64,000 nt of DNA, taken from the NCBI GenBank assembly GCA_048594975.1, contig JBMDXQ010000035.1, forward strand, positions 1-64,000, given 5' to 3'. Origin of the DNA: JBMDXB01 sp048594975. GTDB lineage: Bacteria; Acidobacteriota; Vicinamibacteria; Vicinamibacterales; 2-12-FULL-66-21. Each line of letters starts with the position of its first letter. Position 1 is the stretch's first letter. The notes under the pieces are model-generated. The model made no database searches and was not told the DNA's origin. It saw nothing but the letters and a program-made list of their open reading frames with translations. Made by a program: the position numbers and the translations under genes. This document shows positions 1 through 7,960 of the stretch, in pieces.

Positions 1-48
1 CCCGCGCGCCGTGCAACTGGGGGGGCGGGGCCTTTTGGGGGGGTCATG

Positions 49-70
49 GGGCGGGGCCCCCGCCGCCCCG
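49..70. repeat. GC-rich palindromic element, copy 1
   Basis: This 22-bp block reads GGGCGGGGCCCCCGCC and then CCCCG, and matches the GC-rich element found again at 6513, 7840, 48219 and 48256. It lies beyond the stop codon of the 255-aa gene. Bases 1-48 are long G runs with no convincing gene; they may be the leader or start of a further minus-strand gene, or low-quality sequence at an assembly edge. Confidence 0.45.
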
Positions 71-94
71 CGGCGCGCGGCGGTCGCCGCGCGG

Positions 95-862
95 TTAGCT
101 GCGCGACTTCATCACCAGCTTCCGCGCCGCGAACCTGACAACCTCCGGCACGTTGCGATCCGCCGCCAGCAGCTTGGCGTCGTGCTCGTTCAGCCGCGAC
201 AGCAGCGTCATCGAGATCGCTGGCGGCGTCTTCGGGTTGCGCACCAATGCCACCACGACGGCGTATCTCTTCAGCCAGCCGCGGTTGCCCGAGATGACGC
301 GCAGCACGTCTTCGGTCACGTTCGTCATCCGGGCAAACCCCTCGACCTCGGTGACCGTCAGCTTGGGACTGCTCAGGACGGCCGCCGCCACCAGCTTGTT
401 GGAATCGCGAATCAGCTGCGCCCGCTGCTCGCGCGTGCCCAGAATCGCCAGCTTGATGCGGCGGGGAACGGGGAGCCCTGCGAGGATCTTGGGGTCCGCC
501 TCGGTCGGCGCGGCACCGCTCTCGGGCCCGGGTGCAGGACCTAGCGGGTCATCGGCGTGTGCCTCGCTGCCTTGCGCCGGCTCGACACCCCGGCCGGCGA
601 AGAACTCGCGCATCTCCGCCGGGACGTCGGAGCGCGCCAGGAAGGCGGCGACCGCCGCAGCGGGCAGCTCGTCGAGCGTGGCCCGAGCCGTTGCCGATAC
701 CATCGCGTCGGGGTCGTCACTGAGCAGGATCAGCAGCGCCAGCTGCTCGTGGGCGCGAGGCGCGAAGGTGCCCTGCGCCGCCTCCAGCCGGACGTCCTGC
801 GCCACTGCGCCGCGGCGGAACAGGTCGACGAGCGGGGAACGATAGCCGGGGTCCATGAACAT
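95..862 (-). CDS. conserved protein of unknown function, 255 aa
   Basis: I do not recognise a named family. The protein is helix-rich and leucine/alanine-rich, with no signal peptide or membrane segment. A central acidic, proline-containing linker (about residues 95-120) separates two helical halves that look like HEAT-type or armadillo-like packing; the C-terminal half contains repeated basic helical segments such as RRIKLAILGTREQR. The ATG overlaps the stop of the RodZ-like gene by one base (TGATG), so it is the last visible gene of the operon running down from ffh. A second in-frame ATG two codons later is an alternative start. Role unknown; a cytoplasmic scaffold is only a guess from fold appearance. 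Confidence 0.7.
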   Translation of the reverse strand: MFMDPGYRSPLVDLFRRGAVAQDVRLEAAQGTFAPRAHEQLALLILLSDDPDAMVSATARATLDELPAAAVAAFLARSDVPAEMREFFAGRGVEPAQGSEAHADDPLGPAPGPESGAAPTEADPKILAGLPVPRRIKLAILGTREQRAQLIRDSNKLVAAAVLSSPKLTVTEVEGFARMTNVTEDVLRVISGNRGWLKRYAVVVALVRNPKTPPAISMTLLSRLNEHDAKLLAADRNVPEVVRFAARKLVMKSRS

Positions 863-1692
863 CAGCGCGGCGCGTAGTCGGCAATGGTTGCCGGCGTGAT
901 GCGCACCTTCCGTACCTGGCCTGCGGCTCCCAGCGGCCGCGCCGGGCGGCCGTTGATGCTGAACGCACAGGCACCGGCGTCGCCCACCTCCAGGATCGCA
1001 TCCTCGCGCACGTCCTGAACCACGCGCTCACCCGGCTGCATCAGGCGCGACATCACCGTCTGGCCGTCGGCGGTGAGCTTCACCCAGCACGGGCCGGTGG
1101 GGTGCAGCTCCAGCTTCATCCCCTGCGGCGCATCGCCCGCGCCGGCTGGAACCGCGGCCGGCGGCGGTGCGGATGCGTCCCGCGGCGGGCTGGAGGGTTG
1201 GACGACGCCGCCCGTGCCGGCCGGCGGCCGTTGCGCGTCGGGCGCGTGCGCCGCGGCGTCCTCGTGCGTGCCCGCGGCCGGCGGCGGAGGGAGCAGCGGA
1301 GCGGGGCGGCTTCGCAACGTGAAGTACAGGATGACGCCGATGAGCGGCAGGCTGACGGCGATCAGCTTCAGCACCACAGCGGCGATGCGTTGCTGGCTTT
1401 CGAACCTGCTTTCCTGCTCGCTGACGCGCGCCGGCACAGCGATCGCCGGCGGCGGCTCGCCGTAGAACAGTTCGAGGAACTCGCGGACGGTGTCGTCGGG
1501 ATCGAGGCCGACTTCGATCGCGTACGCCCGGACGAAGGAGCGGCTGAAGATGCCGCCAGGCAACCTGGAGATGTCGTTGCGCTCCAGCGCCTCCAGTGCG
1601 TTGATCGAGATCTTCGTCTTCGCCGAGACCTGCCGCAGCGAGAGACCGCGCCGCTCGCGAGCCCGCCGCAGCTTCCCGCCGAAATCGGTCAT
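862..1692 (-). CDS. rodZ: RodZ-like helix-turn-helix membrane protein
   Basis: 276 aa. Residues 5-70 form a Cro/C1-type HTH (KLRRARERRGLSLRQVS, then a second helix pair), followed by one membrane segment at about 103-124, a proline/alanine-rich linker and a C-terminal beta domain of the DUF4115 type (about 190-276). This HTH-TM-DUF4115 order is that of RodZ, which links MreB to the cell-wall elongation machinery. The first ATG in a longer open frame is rejected because translation starts where the HTH begins, and that ATG overlaps the thiE stop by four bases (ATGA). No mre genes are in the window, so RodZ rather than a generic HTH membrane protein is inferred from architecture. Confidence 0.82.
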   Translation of the reverse strand: MTDFGGKLRRARERRGLSLRQVSAKTKISINALEALERNDISRLPGGIFSRSFVRAYAIEVGLDPDDTVREFLELFYGEPPPAIAVPARVSEQESRFESQQRIAAVVLKLIAVSLPLIGVILYFTLRSRPAPLLPPPPAAGTHEDAAAHAPDAQRPPAGTGGVVQPSSPPRDASAPPPAAVPAGAGDAPQGMKLELHPTGPCWVKLTADGQTVMSRLMQPGERVVQDVREDAILEVGDAGACAFSINGRPARPLGAAGQVRKVRITPATIADYAPR

Positions 1693-2336
1693 TTCTCCCG
1701 AGGATAGCACGGGTCGAACGACCGCCGGACCGCGCGGATCCGGTCGGCCAGCCCTTCGCGCCCGGCAAACAGCCCGATTGCCGCAACGCCGGACGCGCGT
1801 GCCGCCGCGATCGCCGGTGCGTTCGTCACCGACACACCGCCGATGGCGAGCACCGGCAGCGCGACGGCGGCGCACACGCGTTGCAGCGCGTCGACGCCTG
1901 CGCTGCCGTGGCCCGGAGGCTTGCTCGCCGACGGAAACACGGTTCCAAACACGAGGTAGTCGCATCCGCCCGCATGTTCGGCTTCGACCGCTTCCGCCCG
2001 TGAATGGACAGAGCGGCCGATCAGGAAGGGCGGTGGCGCGATGCGGCGCGCCTCGGCGGCCGCCATCGAATCGGCGCGCAGATGCACGCCCGCAGCACGC
2101 GCGGCGATCGCCACGTCGAGCCGCTCGTTGACGATCACGCGTGCGCCGCTGCCCGCGACCGCCGCGAGCGCGGAGCGGACGGCCGCCAGCAGGGCGCGTG
2201 AGTCGAGACGCGGTTCGCGGATCTGAATCAGGTCAACGCCGGCGCGCGCGGCCTCACGGATGGCGCCGAAGTCCGGCAACCCGGTGCCGTCGGTGACGAG
2301 GCACAGGACGGGCGGGGTCAGCTGTCCGGGTTCCAC
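1689..2336 (-). CDS. thiE: thiamine phosphate synthase
   Basis: 215 aa, normal length for ThiE, which joins HMP-pyrophosphate and thiazole phosphate to make thiamine phosphate. The TIM-barrel landmarks are visible: an IQIRE-type strand near residue 37, the GCDYLVFGTVFPSASKP phosphate and thiazole loop near 127-143, and PVLAIGGV near 162. The start is GTG and lies 19 bp inside the end of the small membrane protein gene. No other thiamine genes are adjacent and I see no TPP riboswitch upstream, so it appears to be expressed from the long operon. Confidence 0.9.
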   Translation of the reverse strand: MEPGQLTPPVLCLVTDGTGLPDFGAIREAARAGVDLIQIREPRLDSRALLAAVRSALAAVAGSGARVIVNERLDVAIAARAAGVHLRADSMAAAEARRIAPPPFLIGRSVHSRAEAVEAEHAGGCDYLVFGTVFPSASKPPGHGSAGVDALQRVCAAVALPVLAIGGVSVTNAPAIAAARASGVAAIGLFAGREGLADRIRAVRRSFDPCYPREK

Positions 2337-2617
2337 CGCGCGCGATCCGACTGGTCCTGGGGCGATGGCGGCCGCGCGGCGCGCCGCCGCGCGATCAAAC
2401 CGCCGAGCTCCCAGAGGCCCGCAACCGCGGTGATCCCGCCCAGCCCGGACACCGCGCCGCGCACGTACGGGTTGTCAATCCACGGCCGCAGCGCCGGCGC
2501 GTTCGCGGCGAAGAAGTTGCGGTCCCAGAACGCGGACCAGGGGGCCACGATCAGGATGAATCCCGCCTCCAGGAAGTAGGCCGCGAAGAGGACGCGGGTG
2601 AAGAAGGAGATGATCAC
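2318..2617 (-). CDS. small membrane protein, unknown function
   Basis: 99 aa with two likely membrane segments, one at the extreme N-terminus (residues 3-25, VIISFFTRVLFAAYF) and one around 56-73, followed by a basic, polar tail. No family recognised. The GTG start overlaps the TGA of the TPR protein by four bases (GTGA), a strong argument for this start over the longer open frame. Coupling to the TPR gene suggests they may work together at the membrane, but nothing in the sequence shows a specific job. Confidence 0.7.
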   Translation of the reverse strand: MIISFFTRVLFAAYFLEAGFILIVAPWSAFWDRNFFAANAPALRPWIDNPYVRGAVSGLGGITAVAGLWELGGLIARRRAARPPSPQDQSDRARWNPDS

Positions 2618-4722
2618 CCTCCGGCCTGGACGCGGGACAACCGTTCCACCCGGGCGGCGACGTCGCGGTATTCGCCGGTCTCCGCCTGTAGCTCGATGAA
2701 CACGGCCAGCGCGCGTGCCGTCTCGCCCATGCCGTCCAGCGTCAGGCCGAGCTCGTAGAGCAGCGCCAGGCCCGCGTCGGCGGAGGGGGCCGGCGCTTCC
2801 GCCGCGTGCTCCATCCACTCGACCGCCTGCGTCAGGTCGTTGCGCGTCTTGAACAGGCGCGCCAGCTGCGTGCCCGCCTCGAAGCGATGACGCGGCGATC
2901 GCGCCGCCCGCTTCAGCGACTGGATCGCGTCGTCGACCATCCCCATCTCCAGATACGTGGCCGCGAGCGTCATGTGCTGGGCCGCGTCCTCCGCGCCGCT
3001 CTGGCGCGTCACCTCGTCGCGAAAGTCCTGGAACACGTGTTCGAGATCCTTTCTGTGCGTCGCCGGCGGTGTGGACGGCGCGAAGTCCCGGGACAGCTCC
3101 GCGAGGGCGCGCTCGAGATCGATTGGCGCCGGCGCGGAGATCGGAGGCCTGTTCGGCGGGTGCGGCTCGGGTTTTTGCAGGGGTCCCTGCGCCGGCTGCT
3201 GCGGCCTCTCCCCCGCGGCGGTGTGGGCGACGGGGCGCTGCGCGTCAGGCTTGCGCGGCGGCCCGGTCCGCGGCGCCGCAGCCTGGGGCTTCTGCGGCGG
3301 TGCCGGCCGAGACGGCGCGGCAGCGCGCCGTTGCGGCGATGTCGGCGCGGGCACCGCGGGCCCCGGAGCGCCGCCCGCAGGCGCTCGGCGCGCCGCGACG
3401 ACCACCGTCGCCGGCGCCGAGCCGGCGGCGCGCGGCACGGCCGTCGCGGCCGCCGGCTGATCCGCGTCGGCCAGCAGGTTCTCGGTAAACGGATCCGTGG
3501 CCATGAACGGCGCCTGGCCGTTGAGCCGCTCGGCGATCACGGCGTCCGGGTCCGCGACGTTCTGCATCCGGAGCGCGCGGCGGAAGCGATCGATGTGGGT
3601 CATGTCCCACGGCTCGCGCGCGACGAGGTCCTCGGCGATGACACGCGCCTCGGCCGCCAGCCCCTTCGCCAGGTACGCGTCGGCCAGCTGCGCCTGCGCC
3701 TCGAACATCGTCGCCTCGAGGCCGCCGTCGACGCAGACTTCCACGAGCCGCAGCAGCGCCTCCACCTGGTTCGGCACCCGCGCGACGAACTCCTCCAGCG
3801 CCGACGCCGCGTCGACCAGCTCGGCGGCGGCGACGTCGTTGTCGACGACGGCCTTGATGCAGGCGAGGGCAGCGTCCGGCCGGCTCGAGCCCAGCAACCA
3901 CGCCAGCTCCATGACCCGGTGCCGGAGCTGGCGGTCGCGTGCCAGCAGCGCCGGCAGGACGTCGCGCGCGCTGTCGAGGCGCCCGGCGTGCAGCTCGTGT
4001 TCGGCGAACGCGAACATCAGGGCGGGATCGTCGCCCGCGGTGTCGCGATCGAGATACGCGCGCAGCTGCTCCGTGTCGCCAACGGCCAGCGCCTCGCGCG
4101 CCAGCATTGCGCGGCCGTCGCGGTCCTCGGGATTGAAGCGGACGGCATCGCGCAGCGCCTCGAGCGCCTCGGCCTGCCGCCCCTTCTCCCGCAGGTCGTC
4201 GTGCAGCTGCCGGAACCGCGCCGCGGCGCCGGCGCTGTCGCCGGCATGGGCCAGCACGCGAGCTGCGGCGGCGCGCGCGTCGAGGTCGGCGTGATCGAGA
4301 TCACCCAGCCGCAGCACGATCTCGTCGGCGCCGCGCCGATCCCCGCGCTGGCGACGACGCGCCTCGACGGCCGTGAAGTACATCCGGGCGTCGGCGAGCA
4401 GCCCCTGCCGCGCGGCGATCTCCGCCAGGTTCAGCTGCGCCGATTCGTCGTCGGGACCGATCTTGAGGATCTTCTTGTAGAGGGCTCCGGCTTTCGGGTA
4501 GAAGCCCTCCTGCATGAAGTGATCGGCGATGCGCGCGAACTGGGCGATGGCGAGCGGCGTCTGCCCCGCACGCATGTAGAGGTCGCCGAGCGTGTTCGCC
4601 GTGTTCCAGTCCCTCGGCTGGTCCTCCACCACGCGGAGGTACTCCGCGATGGCGGCGTCGAGCCGTCCCTGGCGGAGGAACTTCTCCGCCTTCCTCAGGG
4701 TGTCTTCGCGGTCGAGAGCCAC
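2614..4722 (-). CDS. large TPR-repeat protein
   Basis: About 702 aa. Tetratricopeptide repeats fill residues 1-120 (helical pairs with W/L-G-Y/F-A-P positions, e.g. NTANTLGDLYMRAGQTPLAI), more divergent repeats continue to about 410, then a long Pro/Ala/Gln-rich disordered stretch (about 415-540) precedes a final TPR domain (about 550-700). No signal peptide or membrane helix, so it is likely a cytoplasmic scaffold. The chosen start is GTG at 4722 because TPR-like sequence begins there and the upstream frame overlaps rnhB. It is 43 bp downstream of rnhB and overlaps the next gene by four bases. Partner unknown. Confidence 0.8.
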   Translation of the reverse strand: MALDREDTLRKAEKFLRQGRLDAAIAEYLRVVEDQPRDWNTANTLGDLYMRAGQTPLAIAQFARIADHFMQEGFYPKAGALYKKILKIGPDDESAQLNLAEIAARQGLLADARMYFTAVEARRRQRGDRRGADEIVLRLGDLDHADLDARAAAARVLAHAGDSAGAAARFRQLHDDLREKGRQAEALEALRDAVRFNPEDRDGRAMLAREALAVGDTEQLRAYLDRDTAGDDPALMFAFAEHELHAGRLDSARDVLPALLARDRQLRHRVMELAWLLGSSRPDAALACIKAVVDNDVAAAELVDAASALEEFVARVPNQVEALLRLVEVCVDGGLEATMFEAQAQLADAYLAKGLAAEARVIAEDLVAREPWDMTHIDRFRRALRMQNVADPDAVIAERLNGQAPFMATDPFTENLLADADQPAAATAVPRAAGSAPATVVVAARRAPAGGAPGPAVPAPTSPQRRAAAPSRPAPPQKPQAAAPRTGPPRKPDAQRPVAHTAAGERPQQPAQGPLQKPEPHPPNRPPISAPAPIDLERALAELSRDFAPSTPPATHRKDLEHVFQDFRDEVTRQSGAEDAAQHMTLAATYLEMGMVDDAIQSLKRAARSPRHRFEAGTQLARLFKTRNDLTQAVEWMEHAAEAPAPSADAGLALLYELGLTLDGMGETARALAVFIELQAETGEYRDVAARVERLSRVQAGG

Positions 4723-4765
4723 GGGATCTCCACGCGCCGGGAAGCCGACGAATTGGGCTGAGGAG

Positions 4766-5386
4766 TCATTCCATCGTATCAAACAGCGACGGGGGACGGA
4801 ACGACCGCCGGTGGACCTCGGAGTATCCGAACTGCGAGACCGCGTCGAGATGATCCCGCGTGGCGTAGCCCTTGTGTCGGTCGAAGCCGTAGCGCGGGTC
4901 CTGGTGGTGCAGCTCGAGCATGACACGGTCGCGCGTGACCTTGGCGACGATGGACGCGGCGGCAATCGCGGTGCAGCGCGCGTCGCCGTGCACCACCGCA
5001 CGCTGCGCCATGGGCAGATCGGGTACACGGAAGGCGTCCACGAGCACGATGTCGGGCAGCGGGGAGAGCGACAGGATCGCCCGCTGCATCGCCCGCAGCG
5101 AGGCCTGGTGGATGTTGATGCTGTCGATTTCCCGCGGACCGGCGGCGGCGACCGCCCAGGCAATCGAATTGCGCGTGATGCGGTCGTAGAGCCGGACGCG
5201 TTCCAGCGCCGTCACGGTTTTCGAGTCGCAGATACGCGGGATGTAACGCCGCGGGTCCAGCACGACGGCGGCCGCCACCACCGGTCCGGCCAGGCAGCCG
5301 CGGCCAACTTCGTCCACGCCGGCCACATGGTTGAAGCCCATGCGGCGGAGGATGTTCTCCAGCGTGCGAAAGGATCGCACCTTCAT
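4766..5386 (-). CDS. rnhB: ribonuclease HII
   Basis: 206 aa. RNase HII cuts the RNA strand of RNA-DNA hybrids and removes misincorporated ribonucleotides. The catalytic Asp-Glu pair sits in VAGVDEVGRGCLAGP near residues 22-36, with DSKTVT near 54 and the third acidic residue in VLVDAF near 113-118. Length and motif spacing are normal. Placement after rplS in the trmD operon is the classical arrangement. Start is ATG, 33 bp after the rplS stop. Confidence 0.95.
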   Translation of the reverse strand: MKVRSFRTLENILRRMGFNHVAGVDEVGRGCLAGPVVAAAVVLDPRRYIPRICDSKTVTALERVRLYDRITRNSIAWAVAAAGPREIDSINIHQASLRAMQRAILSLSPLPDIVLVDAFRVPDLPMAQRAVVHGDARCTAIAAASIVAKVTRDRVMLELHHQDPRYGFDRHKGYATRDHLDAVSQFGYSEVHRRSFRPPSLFDTME

Positions 5387-5419
5387 CGTGGACCCCGGGG
5401 ACGAACGACGAAGACGCGG

Positions 5420-5764
5420 CTACTGCTTCTTCTGCTCCCGCATCCTCGCCGCCTTGCCCTTCAGATCGCGCAGGAAGTAGAGCTTTGCGCGCCGGACCTT
5501 CGCCGTCCGTACGACGTCGATTCTGTCGATGACCGGCGAATGGAGCGGGAAGATCCGCTCGACGCCCTGGCCGAACGACACCTTGCGCACCGTGAAGGTC
5601 GCGCGGGCGCCGCCGCGGTGCATGCCGATCACCATGCCCTCGAACACCTGGATCCGTTCCTTGTCGCCTTCACGCACCTTCACGTGGACGCGAACGGTGT
5701 CGCCAGGCTTGATCGCCGGGCGCTCGGTCAGGTTGCGGCGCTCGACGGTCTCTACGGCGTTCAT
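5420..5764 (-). CDS. rplS: 50S ribosomal protein L19
   Basis: 114 aa, the usual size for L19, which sits at the 30S-50S interface. The conserved PAIKPGDTVRVHVKV block and the IQVFEGMVIG segment are present, and the C-terminus is basic. Its ATG overlaps the trmD stop by four bases (ATGA), so translation is coupled to trmD. Confidence 0.97.
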   Translation of the reverse strand: MNAVETVERRNLTERPAIKPGDTVRVHVKVREGDKERIQVFEGMVIGMHRGGARATFTVRKVSFGQGVERIFPLHSPVIDRIDVVRTAKVRRAKLYFLRDLKGKAARMREQKKQ

Positions 5765-6510
5765 CGCACGCTCTCCTTTCTGCTCTTCCTGAGCTCTTCC
5801 AGTATCTCGCGATCGGCGGCGTCCAGCCGCTCCTCCTCGAGCAGGTCCGGCCGGCGGTCCAGCGTCCTCGCCAGCGCTTCGCGGCGGCGCCAGCGCTCGA
5901 TCGCCTGATGATGCCCGGACAGCAGCACCGCCGGCACCTCCATCCCGCGGAAGTCGGCCGGGCGGGTGTACTGCGGGAAGTCGAGCAACCCGCGCGCGAA
6001 AGTGTCCCGCGCCACCGAGCCCTCGTCACCCACCACGCCGCGGACGAGCCGGGCGACCGCATCGACGATGACCAGCGCCGCCAGTTCCCCACCCGACAGT
6101 ACGTAGTCGCCAATCGAGATCTCGTCGGTCGCGAGCACCTGCCGGACGCGCTCGTCTACGCCTTCGTACCGCCCGCACAACACGACCAGGTGCGGCAGCC
6201 GGCTCAAGCGCTCAGCCTCGGCGTGCGAGAAGGCGCGTCCGTCCGGCGAGGTCAGGATGACCGCCGAGGGCTCTCCACGTTCCGCCCGGATCCGCTCCAC
6301 CGAGCGAAACAGCGGCTCCGGCTTGAGCACCATCCCCGGTCCCCCGCCGAACGGCACGTCGTCGACCACCCGGTGGCGATCGGTCGTGGCGTCGCGCAGG
6401 TCGTGGACCCTGACGTCGAGCAGCCCGCGGGCGATGGCGCGGCCGATGATCCCTTCGGCGAGCGGCGCCTCCACCATCCTGGGGAAGATGGTGACGATAT
6501 CGATTCTCAT
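5761..6510 (-). CDS. trmD: tRNA (guanine-N1)-methyltransferase TrmD
   Basis: 249 aa. TrmD methylates G37 next to the anticodon and prevents +1 frameshifting. The trefoil-knot SAM site is visible as VVLCGRYEGVDERV (about residues 108-121) and ISIGDYVLSGGELAAL (about 131-146); a catalytic-region Asp lies in FARGLLDFPQYTRP. It is preceded by a 146-bp spacer holding a GC-rich palindrome placed directly against the start codon, unlike the tight packing downstream. Confidence 0.96.
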   Translation of the reverse strand: MRIDIVTIFPRMVEAPLAEGIIGRAIARGLLDVRVHDLRDATTDRHRVVDDVPFGGGPGMVLKPEPLFRSVERIRAERGEPSAVILTSPDGRAFSHAEAERLSRLPHLVVLCGRYEGVDERVRQVLATDEISIGDYVLSGGELAALVIVDAVARLVRGVVGDEGSVARDTFARGLLDFPQYTRPADFRGMEVPAVLLSGHHQAIERWRRREALARTLDRRPDLLEEERLDAADREILEELRKSRKESVR

Positions 6511-6512
6511 AG

Positions 6513-6536
6513 TGGCGGGGGCCCCTGCGCTCCGCC
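6513..6536. repeat. GC-rich palindromic element, copy 2 (trmD leader)
   Basis: TGGCGGGGGCCCCTGCGCTC followed by CGCC, ending three bases before the trmD ATG on the minus strand. A degraded second copy (GGCGGGACCCTTGCCCC) lies around 6596-6612 in the same spacer, with GCTC/CTCCG-rich sequence between them. It may fold in the trmD leader RNA or be a dispersed repeat. Confidence 0.5.
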
Positions 6537-6656
6537 CAGCTCACTTTGCTCCGCTCGCTCTCCGCAGCTCGCTCAGCTCCGTTCGCGCTTCATGGTGGCG
6601 GGACCCTTGCCCCCTCGACGTCGTTCAGGGCACCCGAGCCGCGCGGGAGGCTCCTC

Positions 6657-7202
6657 TTACCCCTGCCCCCTCCACCTCTGTCTTGGCTCGTTCAGCTCGA
6701 GCAGGCCCTGGGGCGGATTCACGACGATCCGTTTCGCAGGGAGATCGACCGCCACGATCTCGGCAGCCAGAGGGATCATCACCTCGCCGCGGGCGCTCTC
6801 CACCAGCAGGTGGCTGCGCTCCAACGGCCCCTCCACGGCCGTCACCATCCCGACTACCCTGCCACAGCTCTCGACCACCTCGCAGCCGACGAGATCGTGG
6901 TGGTAGAACGTGTTCTCGGGCAGCGGCTCCATGCCGTCCGCGTCGGCCCAGAGCTCCGTTCCGGCCAGCGATTCCGCGTCGTCCATCGTGTCAATCCCGT
7001 CGAGCGCGATGATCGGACGTCCCTGCTGGAACCTCACCTCCCGAATCCCGCGCGCGACAGCCGACGGCTCCGGTCCGACGAGGAGCACCTGCCCGGCCTG
7101 GAATCGCTGCTCCGGGAAGTCCGTCTCCGGATTCACGATCACCTGGCCCCGGTTGCCGTGCGCGCGGGCCACGCGCCCGACGAGCAGCAGATCTCCAGGC
7201 AT
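6657..7202 (-). CDS. rimM: 16S rRNA processing protein RimM
   Basis: 181 aa. RimM helps mature the 3' domain of 16S rRNA and binds S19. The N-terminal domain opens with LLLVGRVARAHGNRGQV, the usual GRI.G.HG.RG signature, and the C-terminal PRC-barrel holds FYHHDLVGCEV and the VDLPAKRIVVNPPQGLLEL end motif. Order rpsP-khpA-rimM-trmD is the standard one. Start ATG; 100 bp separate it from khpA. Confidence 0.95.
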   Translation of the reverse strand: MPGDLLLVGRVARAHGNRGQVIVNPETDFPEQRFQAGQVLLVGPEPSAVARGIREVRFQQGRPIIALDGIDTMDDAESLAGTELWADADGMEPLPENTFYHHDLVGCEVVESCGRVVGMVTAVEGPLERSHLLVESARGEVMIPLAAEIVAVDLPAKRIVVNPPQGLLELNEPRQRWRGQG

Positions 7203-7302
7203 ATCGCCCGCTTCGAGACCTCCCGGCTTCTCCGCATTCCGAGTCTGCCCGGCGCATCGGCGAGCGCCGGACCGAGACCTGACCGGCAGGAACCCCGCCG
7301 CG

Positions 7303-7548
7303 CTACTCCTGGTCGCGGAACTCGACGACCGCTTTCAGTCCTTCGAGCTCGGCGGCCGAGGCCGCCAGCGCGCGGAGTGCCATCGCGGTGCGGCCCTGCC
7401 GCCCGATGACGCGGCCAAGATCACCGGGCGCCATGAACAGCTCCACGAGCGTCTGCCCGCGGTGGGCGCGCTCAGTAACGCGCACCGCGTCGGGATGGTC
7501 GGCCAGCGCCCGGGCCACGACTTCGATGACGTCGCGCGTGCGGCTCAC
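7303..7548 (-). CDS. khpA: KH-domain RNA-binding protein KhpA
   Basis: 81 aa single KH domain with the RNA-binding GxxG loop as VIGRQGRTAMALRAL near residues 45-59. KhpA (YlqC) binds RNA, often with KhpB/Jag, and commonly sits between rpsP and rimM, as here. Start is GTG overlapping the rpsP stop by four bases (GTGA). Confidence 0.92.
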   Translation of the reverse strand: MSRTRDVIEVVARALADHPDAVRVTERAHRGQTLVELFMAPGDLGRVIGRQGRTAMALRALAASAAELEGLKAVVEFRDQE

Positions 7549-7820
7549 GGCACCGGCTGTTCCGCCGGCTGTTCCGCCGCCGGCGCCTTCGGCAGCCTCG
7601 CGACCAGCGTCCGTACCGTATCGGACGGCTGCGCGCCCTTCTTCAACCAGTAGTCCAGCCGCTCGCGTTTGACGTCGAGCGTCTCCGGGGTGGTGCGCGG
7701 GTTGTAGTGCCCCAGCACCTCGACGAAGCTGCTTTCTCTCGCCGCGGCCGAATCGGTGACGACCACGCGGAAGAACGGGCGCTTCTTGGAACCTGTGCGT
7801 CTCAAACGGATGACAAGCAT
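7545..7820 (-). CDS. rpsP: 30S ribosomal protein S16
   Basis: 91 aa; begins MLVIRLRRTGSKKRPFFRVV, the S16 signature, with VEVLGHYNPRT near residues 33-43. The last 15 residues are an Ala/Pro/Glu-rich tail. It heads the rpsP-khpA-rimM-trmD-rplS block and is separated from ffh by 140 bp that contain a GC-rich palindrome. Confidence 0.97.
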   Translation of the reverse strand: MLVIRLRRTGSKKRPFFRVVVTDSAAARESSFVEVLGHYNPRTTPETLDVKRERLDYWLKKGAQPSDTVRTLVARLPKAPAAEQPAEQPVP

Positions 7821-7839
7821 CTGTCCTCTTTACTTAGTG

Positions 7840-7861
7840 CGCGGGGCCCCCACCCCCCACG
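7840..7861. repeat. GC-rich palindromic element, copy 3 (rpsP leader)
   Basis: CGCGGGGCCCCCACCCCCC plus three further bases, about 20 bp upstream of the rpsP ATG on the minus strand. It matches the core of the copies in the trmD and ftsE leaders. The rest of the 7862-7960 spacer has no gene that I can support. Confidence 0.45.
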
Positions 7862-7960
7862 CGCTTGACGGCGGCTTCGGCGCCGGGCGCGCTTTGCGGT
7901 TGCCCTCGCTTCGCTCTGCGGCCGTACGTTCTCGCCGGCCAAATTCGCTGCTCGGCGGGA

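Noticed and set aside
1..48. Start of another minus-strand gene at the left edge
   Set aside because: An ATG exists after the GC-rich element, but the sequence is G homopolymer runs at the window edge and only 47 bases are available.
2337..2620. TPP riboswitch before thiE
   Set aside because: thiE starts inside the preceding coding region, leaving no leader space.
2806..4761. 651-codon open frame on the plus strand
   Set aside because: Antisense to the TPR protein; extremely Arg/Gln-rich with no recognisable domain.
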